A DNA stretch of 64,000 nt, from NCBI RefSeq assembly GCF_049562855.1, contig NZ_CP186925.1, positions 992,001-1,056,000 on the forward strand, given 5' to 3'. Shown one piece after another: positions 49,692-56,650 of this stretch. A program made the translations under genes and the position numbers. Numbering within the stretch: position 1 is the first letter of the stretch; each line of letters opens with the position of its first letter. The DNA is from Ruminococcus_C callidus. GTDB taxonomy: Bacteria; Bacillota; Clostridia; Oscillospirales; Ruminococcaceae. The notes beneath the pieces were generated by a model, which worked only from the letters and a program-made list of their open reading frames with translations, made no database searches and had not been told where the DNA came from.

Positions 49692-49863
49692 GGCAATACC
49701 GCACAAAGCTTGTGCGACAGATGCGTCGTCAAATTTTTCGTCAGATGAAACAAAAAGCGGAGTGAATACTTGATGTATTCACGAGCATTTTTGTGAAATA
49801 TGACGGGAAATTTGCACGCAGATTGCGTGCAAAGCCGTCAGGCGGGCTTTGTGCGGTATTGCC
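49692..49863 (-). repeat. 172-bp palindromic MITE-like element, copy 8
   Basis: Inverse orientation. The flanks CTAG/CTTT are not an exact duplication, probably because it recombined with the partial element beside it. It ends 50 bp before cysK and occupies the place where its promoter would be. Confidence 0.88.
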
Positions 49864-49913
49864 CTTTTTATATTGTTGTCTATATCATTATTCTGGAAAA
49901 GGAGTTACGCGTT

Positions 49914-50846
49914 ATGTCTAAGATTTATCAAGGTGCAGTAGAACTGATTGGAAACACCCCGCTGGTGGAAGTCACCAATCTGGAAAAGAAACAGGGACTG
50001 AAAGCCCGTGTGCTGGTGAAGCTGGAATATCTCAATCCGGCAGGCAGCGTCAAGGATCGTATCGCAAAGGCAATGCTGGAAGATGCAGAGCAGAAAGGCA
50101 AGCTGAAAGAAGGCTCTGTGATTATTGAGCCAACTTCGGGGAATACTGGTATCGGACTGGCTGCCATTGCTGCATCAAAGGGGTATCGTGTGATCCTCAC
50201 CATGCCGGAAACCATGAGTGTGGAACGCCGGAACATTCTGAAAGCATACGGTGCGGAGATCGTGCTGACACAGGGCGTAAAGGGCATGAAGGGTGCCATT
50301 GAACGTGCCAGGGAACTGGCGGCAGAAATTCCCAACAGCTTTATTCCGGGACAGTTCGAAAACCCTGCCAATCCGGAAGCACACCGCAAGACGACCGGTC
50401 CGGAGATCTGGCGGGATACGGACGGCAAGGTGGACTTCTTTGTTGCCGGTGTCGGCACCGGCGGTACTGTCAGCGGTACCGGTGAATATCTGAAGTCCCA
50501 GAATCCGGATGTGAAAATCGTTGCCGTAGAACCGGCAGATTCTCCGGTGCTCGCCGGCGGAAAGCCCGGTCCGCACAAGATTCAGGGTATCGGTGCCGGA
50601 TTTGTGCCCCAAACCATGAACACCAAAATCTATGATGACATTTTCGAAGTACAGAACGATGATGCGTTTGCAGCAGCAAAGCTGATCGCGAAGCATGAGG
50701 GCATTCTGGTAGGGATTTCCTCCGGTGCAGCACTCTACGCCGCACTGGAACTGGCGAAGAAGCCGGAAAATGCCGGAAAGACGATCGTGGCTCTGCTGCC
50801 GGACAGCGGCGACCGGTATTATTCCACCACCCTGTTCGCAGACTAA
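49914..50846 (+). CDS. cysK: Cysteine synthase (O-acetylserine sulfhydrylase)
   Basis: The 310-residue PLP enzyme has the PLP lysine in NPAGSVKDRIA, TSGNTGIGLA, TMPETMS, the glycine-rich GVGTGGTVSGTG and GISSGAALYAA. It makes cysteine from O-acetylserine and sulfide. AAGGAG precedes the ATG at 9 nt. No clear promoter is seen between the MITE and the gene; transcription may come through the repeat. The Rrf2 gene follows after 39 nt. Confidence 0.95.
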   Translation: MSKIYQGAVELIGNTPLVEVTNLEKKQGLKARVLVKLEYLNPAGSVKDRIAKAMLEDAEQKGKLKEGSVIIEPTSGNTGIGLAAIAASKGYRVILTMPETMSVERRNILKAYGAEIVLTQGVKGMKGAIERARELAAEIPNSFIPGQFENPANPEAHRKTTGPEIWRDTDGKVDFFVAGVGTGGTVSGTGEYLKSQNPDVKIVAVEPADSPVLAGGKPGPHKIQGIGAGFVPQTMNTKIYDDIFEVQNDDAFAAAKLIAKHEGILVGISSGAALYAALELAKKPENAGKTIVALLPDSGDRYYSTTLFAD

Positions 50847-50885
50847 ACAGCAATATCACGCAAACCGGAGAGAGGAGGAAGTATC

Positions 50886-51335
50886 ATAAAAATTTCAACG
50901 AAAGTAGAATGCGGCATTATCGCACTGATCGATATTGCCCTGCATTCGGAAAATGGAGAAGCAGTTGCAGTCAGCAGCATTTCCAAGCGGCAGAATATTT
51001 CTGTGAAATATCTGGAACAGATTCTGGTTGCACTGCGGCAGACACATTTGATTCGTGGTATCAAGGGCTTTAAGGGCGGCTATGTGATCGCCCGTCCGGC
51101 AGACAAGATTTCGTTTCAGGAAATCATTGATGCTCTGGATATTACCATTCTGGGCGATGCGGATACCGGCGGAGCAGAAGACACCTCTCTCCTGAAAGCA
51201 ACTGTGCAGGAATGCCTCTGGGATCAGATGACTGCTTATTTGCGGCAGTTTTGCAGCAGCATTACGTTACAGGATATGATGGATCGTTATCGGAATTCTA
51301 TTCCGCAGGACGAGGCGTTTATGTACTACATCTAA
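50886..51335 (+). CDS. Rrf2-family (CymR-like) repressor with ATA in the start position
   Basis: The 149-codon frame opens (I/M)KISTKVECGIIALIDIALHS and contains NISVKYLEQIL and GIKGFKGGYVIARP, the complete winged-helix Rrf2 pattern, which normally starts MKIST. The first codon is ATA (50886-50888), 7 nt after a strong AGGAGG; the next possible start is a GTG at 51003 inside the DNA-binding domain. It lacks the three clustered cysteines of IscR, as in CymR, the cysteine-regulon repressor of Bacilli. Location between cysK and the metY operon fits that role. Either AUA is used inefficiently or the gene has lost its start. Confidence 0.75.
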   Translation: MKISTKVECGIIALIDIALHSENGEAVAVSSISKRQNISVKYLEQILVALRQTHLIRGIKGFKGGYVIARPADKISFQEIIDALDITILGDADTGGAEDTSLLKATVQECLWDQMTAYLRQFCSSITLQDMMDRYRNSIPQDEAFMYYI

Positions 51336-51368
51336 GGCAATACCGCACGAGCTTTGTACAGTGTTGCC
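51336..51368 (+). repeat. 33-bp minimal MITE
   Basis: GGCAATACCGCACGAG joined to CTTTGTACAGTGTTGCC. A perfect CTAA duplication (51332-51335 and 51369-51372) contains the TAA stop of the Rrf2 gene. Confidence 0.85.
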
Positions 51369-51389
51369 CTAAGGGAAAGCGAATTCCGG

Positions 51390-51437
51390 AATCAGACGGC
51401 ACCAGAAGCGATTTCTGGTGAACCGTCTGATTTTTGC
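51390..51437 (+). terminator. Terminator after the Rrf2 gene
   Basis: AATCAGACGG / CCGTCTGATT outer stem (51390-51399 with 51423-51432) with an inner CACCAGAA/TTCTGGTG stem, then TTTTG. Confidence 0.85.
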
Positions 51438-51528
51438 ACGAAAAGTCATGTATTTTCTGTTTTGAACATTGATTAAAAATGTCGAATTTGAACAAATTGA
51501 AAAAGTCGAACAAATCATATAAAACCTA

Positions 51529-51557
51529 TTGACTTACTAGTGAAAAGGTGATATAAT
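51529..51557 (+). promoter_or_regulatory. Promoter of the metY sulfur operon with TTACTAGT box
   Basis: TTGACT (51529-51534), 17 nt, TATAAT (51552-51557). TTACTAGT (51534-51541) follows the -35. CCTATTGAC plus TTACTAGT is shared with the sbp promoter, marking a likely common operator. Confidence 0.75.
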
Positions 51558-51620
51558 AGGCTCATGACAAGGGAACAATCGAAAAAATGTTCCGAGAACG
51601 AGAGGAGCGTGGGTGAACGC

Positions 51621-52859
51621 ATGAAGTTTAATACGGCATTGCTGCATCAGAATTTTGACGGCGAAAAGAGTACAGGTTCTACGATCATGCCGATTTATCA
51701 GGTGAGTGCATTCGCACATGAAACGGCAGAAAAATTAGAGAAAGTCTTTCACAATCAGGCACCAGGATTTGCATATACGAGAATCAGCAATCCCACAGTA
51801 GATGCTTTTGAAAAGCGGGTAGCCGCAATGGAAAACGGCATCGGAGCAGTCAGCTGTTCTTCCGGCATGACGGCGGTGACAATGGCACTTCTGAACATTC
51901 TCCATGCGGGAGATGAAGTGATCGCCGGTTCGGGACTGTTCGGCGGAACCATTGATCTGTTTTCTGACCTGAAAGCGTTTGGCATCACCACACGCTTTGC
52001 AGAATCGATCACAGTAGAGGAGATCGAACCGCTGATCAACGAGAACACCAAGGTGGTCTTTACGGAACTGATCGGAAATCCGAAGCTGGACGTAGTAGAC
52101 TTGAAAGCGGTTTCGGAACTGGTGCATGCTCACGGGATTCCGCTAATCATCGACAGCACCACTGCTACACCGTATCTGATCCATCCGTTTGCATACGGAG
52201 CAGATGTGGTGGTACATTCTTCTTCCAAGTACATCAACGGCGGCGGAAATGCCATCAGCGGCGTGATCGTGGACAGCGGCAATTTCCACTGGGACAGCAG
52301 CCGGTATGACGGATTCGAACCCTATGCCAAGTATGGCAAGTTTGCTTATCTGGCAAAGCTGCGGAATGCGATCTGGAGAAATGTGGGCGGTTGTTTGTCC
52401 CCGATGAATGCGTTCCTGAACTCCGTGGGGCTGGAAACGCTGGGGCTGCGGATGGAACGGCTCTGTGACAATGCGTTGCAGCTGGCACAGTATCTGGACA
52501 GCGTGGACGGCGTAGAGGTCAATTATCCGGCACTGGAAAAGAGTCCCTATTATTCGCTGGTGCAGAAACAGTTCGGCGGCAAGGGCGGTGCGATTCTGAC
52601 GCTCCGTGCCGGCAGCAAGGAAAAGGCGTTCTGCTTGATCAATCATTTGCAGTTCGCCACCAATGCTACCAATATCGGCGATGTGCGGACACTGGTGATC
52701 CACCCCGCAAGTACGATTTATGCACACAGCAATGAAGCACAAAAACAAAGTGCCGGCGTATATGAGGATTTGATCCGCATCAGCGTGGGCATTGAAGATA
52801 TTGAAGATCTGATCGAAGATTTCGGACAGGCGATCGCGAAAATGCAGGAGGAATGTTAA
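51621..52859 (+). CDS. metY: O-acetylhomoserine sulfhydrylase family enzyme
   Basis: The 412-residue Cys/Met-metabolism PLP enzyme has the PLP lysine in HSSSKYINGGGNAISG (about residues 199-214), plus FAYTRISNPTVDAFEKRVAAME and SCSSGMTAV. It adds a sulfur donor to O-acetylhomoserine to give homocysteine. In the HcyS pathway the donor is a protein thiocarboxylate, and the carrier gene lies 1.4 kb downstream in this operon. The start at 51621 was chosen by alignment; the AGGAG site is 13 nt away, a little far. Free sulfide as donor cannot be excluded. Confidence 0.88.
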   Translation: MKFNTALLHQNFDGEKSTGSTIMPIYQVSAFAHETAEKLEKVFHNQAPGFAYTRISNPTVDAFEKRVAAMENGIGAVSCSSGMTAVTMALLNILHAGDEVIAGSGLFGGTIDLFSDLKAFGITTRFAESITVEEIEPLINENTKVVFTELIGNPKLDVVDLKAVSELVHAHGIPLIIDSTTATPYLIHPFAYGADVVVHSSSKYINGGGNAISGVIVDSGNFHWDSSRYDGFEPYAKYGKFAYLAKLRNAIWRNVGGCLSPMNAFLNSVGLETLGLRMERLCDNALQLAQYLDSVDGVEVNYPALEKSPYYSLVQKQFGGKGGAILTLRAGSKEKAFCLINHLQFATNATNIGDVRTLVIHPASTIYAHSNEAQKQSAGVYEDLIRISVGIEDIEDLIEDFGQAIAKMQEEC

Positions 52860-53720
52860 ATGGCAGTCGATTATGCGACCTTAAAAAAAGGCGGCTTCAT
52901 GCGGCAGAAACAGAAGAATCACTTCTCCCTCCGGCTTCGTGTGGTCGGCGGTAATCTGACGGCAAAGCAGCTGGCAAAAATTGCAGAAGTGGCAGAACAG
53001 TTCGGTGACGGACATGTGCATCTGACCTCCCGCCAGAGCGTGGAAATTCCCTTTGTGAAGCTGGATCAGATCGAAGAAGTCAAGGCGGCACTGGCAGAGG
53101 GCGATGTGGAACCGGGCGTTTGCGGACCGCGTGTCCGTACCATTACCGCATGTCAGGGCGAGGCAATCTGTCCCAGCGGCTGTATCGATACGTACACACT
53201 GGCAAAGGAACTGGACGAACGATACTTTGCACGGGAACTGCCCCATAAGTTCAAGTTCGGCATCACCGGCTGTCAGAATAACTGCCTGAAGTCCGAAGAA
53301 AATGACTTGGGCATCAAGGGTGGCATTCAGGTGAAATGGCGTGAGGAGGACTGCATTCAGTGTGGTGTCTGCGTCAAGGCTTGCCGCAGCGGTGCCATTA
53401 CACACGAGGGTGAAAAAATCGTCGTAGACGAAAGCAAGTGTAACTTCTGCGGACGCTGCGTCAAGGCATGTCCCACAGAAGCATGGGATACCGTACATGG
53501 CTACATCGTTTCCTTTGGCGGACTGTTCGGCAACAGCATTCATAAGGGCGAACCGGTTATTCCGTTTATTGCGGACAAGGAAAAGCTTCTGAAGATTTGC
53601 GATGCGACCATTCAGTTCTTTGAGAACAACGCCAAGGCAGGCGAACGGTTCCAGTTCACATTGGAACGGGTAGGCAGAGAAAAATTTGAAGAAAAAATCT
53701 GGGAGGCATACAATGGCTGA
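52860..53720 (+). CDS. Siroheme sulfite reductase with fused ferredoxin domain
   Basis: The 286-residue protein has a sulfite/nitrite reductase ferredoxin-like half domain and TSRQSVEIPF (substrate arginine). Siroheme-[4Fe4S] cysteines lie in TACQGEAICPSG and GITGCQNNCLKS, and an inserted 2x[4Fe-4S] ferredoxin has CIQCGVCVKAC and CNFCGRCVKACP. It resembles the small AsrC-type enzymes, reducing sulfite to sulfide. The start codon follows the metY stop by one base. It supplies sulfide for the carrier protein encoded below. Confidence 0.88.
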   Translation: MAVDYATLKKGGFMRQKQKNHFSLRLRVVGGNLTAKQLAKIAEVAEQFGDGHVHLTSRQSVEIPFVKLDQIEEVKAALAEGDVEPGVCGPRVRTITACQGEAICPSGCIDTYTLAKELDERYFARELPHKFKFGITGCQNNCLKSEENDLGIKGGIQVKWREEDCIQCGVCVKACRSGAITHEGEKIVVDESKCNFCGRCVKACPTEAWDTVHGYIVSFGGLFGNSIHKGEPVIPFIADKEKLLKICDATIQFFENNAKAGERFQFTLERVGREKFEEKIWEAYNG

Positions 53721-53958
53721 TTTTCAAATTGATGATACCGTAGATATTACAGACGTGGTTTGCCCGGTGACATTTGTCAAGGCAAAGGTGGCACTGGAAG
53801 AACTGGACGACGGACAGATCCTTTCCATTCACATGAACGACGGCGAGCCGGTGCAGAACGTACCGCGGAGCATTAAGGAAGAAGGACACAAGATCCTGAA
53901 GCTGCTCCAGAATGAGGACGGCACATACGACCTGATCGTCAAGAAAGTGGGTGATTGA
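53713..53958 (+). CDS. TusA-family sulfur carrier
   Basis: The 81-residue protein has the TusA fold and the active Cys17 in the CPxxF-type motif VVCPVTFVKAKVALEEL. It carries persulfide sulfur between enzymes. It overlaps the sulfite reductase by 8 nt and abuts the thioredoxin gene, so it is part of the operon. Its partner here may be the sulfite reductase or the E1 enzyme. Confidence 0.88.
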   Translation: MADFQIDDTVDITDVVCPVTFVKAKVALEELDDGQILSIHMNDGEPVQNVPRSIKEEGHKILKLLQNEDGTYDLIVKKVGD

Positions 53959-54276
53959 ATGGCTGCACGTGTCACACAGGATACGTTCCGGAAAGAAGTG
54001 CTGGAAGCAGAGGGACTGGTACTGGCGGACTTTTATTCCGACAGCTGCATTCCCTGTAAGCGGCTTTCGCCGGTTCTGGCGGAACTGGAAGAAGCATACG
54101 GCGATGCTCTGAAAGTGGCAAAGATCAACATCAACTTTGATCTGCCGCTGGCGGAACAGTACGAAGTGCAGGCGGCACCGACTCTGATCTTCTTCAAGAA
54201 CGGAGCAGAGCAGGACAGACGCAGAGGTCTAGTCAAAAAAGCAGAATTGCAGGAGATCATTGATTCCCTGAAATAA
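53959..54276 (+). CDS. Thioredoxin-like protein (CIPC)
   Basis: The 105-residue thioredoxin fold has active site CIPC (Cys30, Cys33) instead of CGPC and the cis-Pro in APTLIFF. The ATG follows the tusA stop at once. A thioredoxin reductase lies in the same operon (55732), so the pair probably supplies reducing power to sulfur chemistry. Confidence 0.88.
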   Translation: MAARVTQDTFRKEVLEAEGLVLADFYSDSCIPCKRLSPVLAELEEAYGDALKVAKININFDLPLAEQYEVQAAPTLIFFKNGAEQDRRRGLVKKAELQEIIDSLK

Positions 54277-54297
54277 CACATAAAGGAGTATAGAATT

Positions 54298-54504
54298 ATG
54301 AAAATCACAGTTGCAGGTGTACAGAAGGAAGTCGCAGACGGTCTGACCGTGGCTCAGCTGATCGTGGACGAAAATGTGGAAACCCCGCAGTACGTCACCG
54401 TCACCATTAACGACGAATTCGTAGAAAACGGCACATTCGAGCAGACCGTTCTCAAGGACGGCGACAATGTAGAGTTTCTCTATTTCATGGGAGGTGGACA
54501 GTAA
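54298..54504 (+). CDS. hcyS: ThiS/HcyS-like sulfur carrier with a masked C-terminus (GGGQ)
   Basis: The 68-residue ubiquitin-like protein has the beta-grasp pattern of ThiS (MKITVAGVQKEV, VTINDEFV, LKDGDNVEFLYFM) but ends Gly65-Gly66-Gly67-Gln68. Carriers must end in free GG to be adenylated, so Gln68 has to be removed. A JAMM protease gene in the operon can do this, as HcyD does for HcyS-Ala in Wolinella. AAGGAG precedes the ATG. Its neighbours (metY, E1, JAMM, sulfite reductase) argue for homocysteine rather than thiamin synthesis. Confidence 0.82.
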   Translation: MKITVAGVQKEVADGLTVAQLIVDENVETPQYVTVTINDEFVENGTFEQTVLKDGDNVEFLYFMGGGQ

Positions 54505-54505
54505 C

Positions 54506-55318
54506 ATGGCATTTACCAACGAACAGATCGAGCGTTACTCCCGCCACATCATTCTGAAAGAAGTCGGTGTCAAGGGACAGAAGAAGCTGCTGAATGCCAA
54601 GGTGCTGATCATTGGTGCCGGCGGTCTGGGTGCTCCGGCTGCAATGTATCTGGCTGCCGCAGGCGTAGGTACGATCGGCATTGCAGATGCAGACGAAGTA
54701 GACCTGTCCAATCTCCAGCGGCAGATCATTCATGCCACCGCTGATGTGGGCAAGGCAAAGGTACAGTCCGCCAAGGAAACCATGGAGGCAATCAATCCTG
54801 ATGTCAAGGTCAACACCTACCGGACTTTCGTCACCAGCGAAAACATCATGGATCTTATCAAGGACTATGATTTCGTCATTGACGGCACAGACAACTTTCC
54901 AGCAAAGTTCCTCATCAACGATGCCTGTGTTATGGCGAAGAAGCCGTTCTCCCATGCCGGTATTATCCGGTTTCAGGGTCAGCTGATGACCTATGTGCCG
55001 GGAGAAGGTCCCTGCTATCGCTGCGTATTCAAGAACCCGCCTCCGAAGGACGCAGTACCGACCTGCAAACAGGCTGGTGTCATTGGTGCAATGGGCGGCG
55101 TGATCGGCAGCTTACAGGCAATGGAGGCGATCAAGTACATTCTGGGTATCGGCAACCTGCTGACCGGCTATCTGCTGACCTATGATGCACTGAAAATGGA
55201 ATTCCGCAAGGTAAAGCTGCCGTCTGAAACTTCCGGCTGTGCAGTTTGCGGGACACACCCCACAATTACCGAACTGATCGACTATGAACAGGCAGAATGC
55301 GATGGTGTTGGACTATGA
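54506..55318 (+). CDS. hcyF: ThiF/MoeB/HcyF-like E1 enzyme
   Basis: The 270-residue E1-like adenylyltransferase has the ATP loop IGAGGLGAPAAMYLAAAGVG, the Arg/Asp residues in SNLQRQIIH and VIDGTDNF. The zinc CxxC pairs lie in CYRCVF and CAVCG, and a candidate catalytic Cys in PTCKQAGVIG. It activates the trimmed carrier with ATP for thiocarboxylation. GGAGGTGG, inside the end of the carrier gene, serves as ribosome site. It overlaps the JAMM gene by 4 nt. Confidence 0.87.
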   Translation: MAFTNEQIERYSRHIILKEVGVKGQKKLLNAKVLIIGAGGLGAPAAMYLAAAGVGTIGIADADEVDLSNLQRQIIHATADVGKAKVQSAKETMEAINPDVKVNTYRTFVTSENIMDLIKDYDFVIDGTDNFPAKFLINDACVMAKKPFSHAGIIRFQGQLMTYVPGEGPCYRCVFKNPPPKDAVPTCKQAGVIGAMGGVIGSLQAMEAIKYILGIGNLLTGYLLTYDALKMEFRKVKLPSETSGCAVCGTHPTITELIDYEQAECDGVGL

Positions 55319-55728
55319 TTCAATTGAACAAAGCAGATTTTGAAAAAATGCTGGCACATGCGACCAGAGAGCTTCCGGACGAAGCCTGCGGTCTGATCGC
55401 CGGCGAGGTACAGGGAACGGACAAGATCGTCAGGAAGGTATATCTGCTGACGAACATTGACCATTCCAATGAGCATTTCAGTCTGGATCCCAAGGAACAG
55501 CTGGCAGCAGTCAAGGATATGCGTGCCAATGGGCTGGTTCCGCTGGGAAACTGGCATTCTCACCCCGAATCGCCGTCCAGACCGTCGGAAGAAGATAAGC
55601 GGCTGGCATATGACAGCAAGGCAAGCTATATGATTCTTTCCCTGATGGATCGGGAGAATCCGGTGCTGAATTCGTTCCATATCGAAGGCACCGATGCAGA
55701 AAAGGAAGACTTGCAGATCAAGGAGTAA
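55315..55728 (+). CDS. hcyD: JAMM/MPN metalloprotease (HcyD/Mec-like)
   Basis: The 137-residue JAMM domain is complete: Glu24 in DEACGLIAG and HSHPESPSRPSEED with His81, His83, Ser91 and Asp94 (HxHx7SxxD). These zinc proteases trim ubiquitin-like sulfur carriers and release the amino acid product from them. Here it is the expected remover of Gln68 from the carrier and of homocysteine from the carrier adduct. Overlap with the E1 gene (ATGA) shows coupling. Confidence 0.88.
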   Translation: MIQLNKADFEKMLAHATRELPDEACGLIAGEVQGTDKIVRKVYLLTNIDHSNEHFSLDPKEQLAAVKDMRANGLVPLGNWHSHPESPSRPSEEDKRLAYDSKASYMILSLMDRENPVLNSFHIEGTDAEKEDLQIKE

Positions 55729-55731
55729 GCT

Positions 55732-56637
55732 ATGTATGACATCATTATCATCGGCAGCGGTCCGGCAGGACTGACGGCAGCGATCTATGCCAGCCGTGCC
55801 AGATTACAGACACTGGTGCTCGAACGGGATACCATGGGTGCCGGACAGATCGCTGTGACAGAACAGGTGGATAATTACCCCGGACTGCCCCACATCGGCG
55901 GCTATGAACTGGGCGAAAAATTTCGGGAACATGCCACAGAACTGGGGACGTTGTTCTGTGAGAATGATGTCACACATCTGGAAAAGAAAGACGGATACTT
56001 CACCGCAACGCTGGAGGATCACACAGAGCTCCAAGCCAGAAGCGTGATCTACGCCGCAGGGACTTCCTACCGGCGGCTGGAAATTGCCGGCGGCAGGCTG
56101 GCAGGCGTTTCCTACTGTGCCACCTGTGACGGGGCATTTTATCAGGGCAAAGTTGTTGCTGTGATCGGCGGCGGAGATACGGCTCTGGAAGATGCACTGT
56201 ATCTCTCCCGCATGGCAAAGACCGTGTATCTGGTGCATCGGCGGGATACGTTCCGTGCCAATGCGGCATTGCAGGAAGCGGTGCAGAAAACTGAAAATAT
56301 TGTTCTGGTGACCAATGCCGTTCCCACGGAGATCACCGGAGAAAAACGGGTGGAAACCCTGAAGCTGCTGCATGGCGGCAGTCCGGAAGAACTTTCGCTG
56401 GACGGTGTGTTTGTGGCGATCGGCAGCGTGCCGAATACCAGCCTGCTGGAGGGCGTTGCAGAACTGGACAGCAGCGGCTATGTGCAGGCAGGAGAGGACG
56501 GCAGGACCTCTGTAGAGGGACTGTTTGCCGCAGGGGACGTGCGGACAAAGGCATTGCGGCAGGTGATCACAGCGGCGGCGGACGGTGCAAACTGTGTGGC
56601 TTCTGCGGAAAAATACCTGTTGGAAAACAGAGGATAA
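55732..56637 (+). CDS. Thioredoxin reductase-like flavoprotein
   Basis: The 301-residue protein has the FAD motif GSGPAGLTAAIYASRA, redox site CATC (in YCATCDGAFYQG), the NAD(P) motif GGGDTALEDA and the C-terminal GLFAAGDVRTK. It transfers electrons to thioredoxin, for which a gene lies in the operon. The NAD(P) loop HRRDTFRA suggests NADPH. It follows the JAMM gene by 3 nt. Confidence 0.9.
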   Translation: MYDIIIIGSGPAGLTAAIYASRARLQTLVLERDTMGAGQIAVTEQVDNYPGLPHIGGYELGEKFREHATELGTLFCENDVTHLEKKDGYFTATLEDHTELQARSVIYAAGTSYRRLEIAGGRLAGVSYCATCDGAFYQGKVVAVIGGGDTALEDALYLSRMAKTVYLVHRRDTFRANAALQEAVQKTENIVLVTNAVPTEITGEKRVETLKLLHGGSPEELSLDGVFVAIGSVPNTSLLEGVAELDSSGYVQAGEDGRTSVEGLFAAGDVRTKALRQVITAAADGANCVASAEKYLLENRG

Positions 56638-56650
56638 AGATGGTGATGAA

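Noticed and set aside
51003..51335. Rrf2 gene starting at the internal GTG
   Set aside because: That start would remove most of the winged-helix DNA-binding domain and has no Shine-Dalgarno site; the ATA position has a strong one and fits the family start.
54298..55318. A thiamin (thiS-thiF) or molybdopterin (moaD-moeB) locus
   Set aside because: No thiG, thiH, thiE, moaE or moeA is near, the carrier carries an extra Gln, and the operon is filled with sulfate and homocysteine genes, which fits the Hcy-type pathway better.
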